A model generated the notes under the pieces. It saw nothing but the letters and a program-made list of their open reading frames with translations. It did no database searches and was not told the origin of the DNA. From Pseudomonadota bacterium (GTDB lineage Bacteria > Pseudomonadota > Alphaproteobacteria > Rhizobiales > Xanthobacteraceae): a stretch of DNA of 20,695 nucleotides. The position numbers were made by a program, and so were the translations under genes. The stretch lies in NCBI GenBank assembly GCA_023404705.1, contig JAEYAU010000195.1, positions 1 through 20,695 of the forward strand, given 5' to 3'. This document shows, one piece after another, positions 20,043 to 20,695 of the stretch (the stretch's first letter is position 1; every line of letters starts with the position of its first letter).

Positions 20043-20627
20043 ATGAGCGCCAAGGCCCTCTTGAGCGGCTGCGCTTTGTTCGTGCTCGGCATCACGTCCG
20101 CCGCAGCCGGACAGTGCACGACGGAAATCCAGAACCTTTCGATGATCATGGGCACGAGCGATGCGGGTTCCGGTCCCACCGGACGCAGCTCCAATTCCGA
20201 GCATCCGCCCACCGCTGCCATGACTAAGGCCGATCCGAGCACGAGCGCCTCTTCGGCCGCGGCCAGCGCCGACAAGCCCCAGCATCCGCCGACCGCGACC
20301 ATGAACCAGGCCACGACCGGCATGTCGCCATCCACCGACACCAAGCCGATGGACTCGAAACAGCAGCAGCAAGGTCAGCACCCGCCGACCGCCGCCATGA
20401 ACCAGGCGACTGCCGGCAGCGCGGCCTCGCCGCAGGATGTGCAACGCCAGACGCAGGGCGCGCCCACCGCGAGCGCCCAGGCGCAAGGAAGCACCGGCGG
20501 CGCCGATGCGGGCGGCAAGATGGCGGCCATGACGGCGCTCGATCAGGCGCGGGCCCTCGATCGCGAGGGCAAGGAAGCCGAATGCATGGCGGCGATCCGT
20601 CAGGCGCATTCGCACATGGCGCGTTAG
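20043..20627 (+). CDS. small secreted protein with HPPTAxM repeats
   Basis: 194 aa from ATG 20043, which has GGAGAA 6 bases upstream; a TTG at 19980 opens the frame but lacks support. The signal peptide MSAKALLSGCALFVLGITSAAAG is followed by a mature N-terminus CTTEIQNLSMIM. The middle is disordered and rich in Ala, Ser, Thr, Gln and Pro, with three repeats: EHPPTAAM (residue 53), QHPPTATMNQAT (80) and QHPPTAAMNQAT (112). The C-terminus folds as a short helical hairpin (TALDQARALDREGKEAECM, then AIRQAHSH) with one Cys, a pattern common in small Rhizobiales periplasmic proteins. The function is unknown. His and Met in each repeat might bind metal, but that is speculation. Confidence 0.7.
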   Translation: MSAKALLSGCALFVLGITSAAAGQCTTEIQNLSMIMGTSDAGSGPTGRSSNSEHPPTAAMTKADPSTSASSAAASADKPQHPPTATMNQATTGMSPSTDTKPMDSKQQQQGQHPPTAAMNQATAGSAASPQDVQRQTQGAPTASAQAQGSTGGADAGGKMAAMTALDQARALDREGKEAECMAAIRQAHSHMAR

Positions 20628-20695
20628 GCCGTGCTGAGACACGCGCAAAACATCGTCTTGGGGGGGCCGGGCGTGGCGGGGCCGCCCACCCGCCG

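Overview
The window is about 20.7 kb of GC-rich chromosomal DNA whose gene content is typical of an alphaproteobacterium, most likely a Rhizobiales-type organism. The signs are Tat-exported binding proteins, a fused LivM-LivG transporter subunit, a FixK/FNR-like box, a possible EcfG-type promoter and many short palindromic intergenic repeats. Two genes near the right end belong to families tied to tetrahydromethanopterin/methanofuran C1 metabolism (a hydantoinase-fold MfnF-like protein and a HisA-like protein). Beside them is a histidine kinase with a MoxY/LapD-like sensor region. Together these suggest, but do not prove, methylotrophic capacity.

Left part (1-4.7 kb): the 3' end of an FAD-dependent oxidoreductase; a tRNA-Arg(ACG) with a strong intrinsic terminator; a Tat-exported DUF3047 protein; a class I methyltransferase (minus); a small secreted glycine-rich protein; and a Crp/Fnr regulator (minus) with a FixK/FNR-like box in its upstream region.

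Middle (4.7-9.8 kb): a branched-chain-amino-acid-type (HAAT) ABC transporter operon. It encodes a Tat-exported binding protein, a LivH permease, a LivM-LivG fusion and LivF. A stable hairpin lies between the binding protein and the permease, and the operon ends in a two-armed palindromic repeat. Convergent to it is garD, galactarate dehydratase.

The 950-bp stretch upstream of garD (11436-12384) has no convincing protein gene. It is packed with structure: an AT-rich island with three TTTTCCG motifs, a run of about eleven closely spaced hairpins (three consecutive ones share a CTCGCAA/C loop), a nested perfect inverted repeat of 153 bp, and tRNA-Arg(TCG). GTP cyclohydrolase I (folE) follows.

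Right part (13.1-20.7 kb): a minus-strand group reads MfnF-like protein, sensor kinase (GTG start), NarL-type response regulator (4-bp overlap), then a TonB-dependent receptor. The receptor has a 400-bp leader holding a 9-codon mini-ORF with a strong ribosome binding site, a perfect 14-bp palindrome and two hairpins. Divergent from the MfnF-like gene are the HisA-like protein and a small secreted protein with HPPTAxM repeats. The most promising leads are the hairpin array, the structured TonB leader, and the possible C1-metabolism/metal-uptake neighbourhood.
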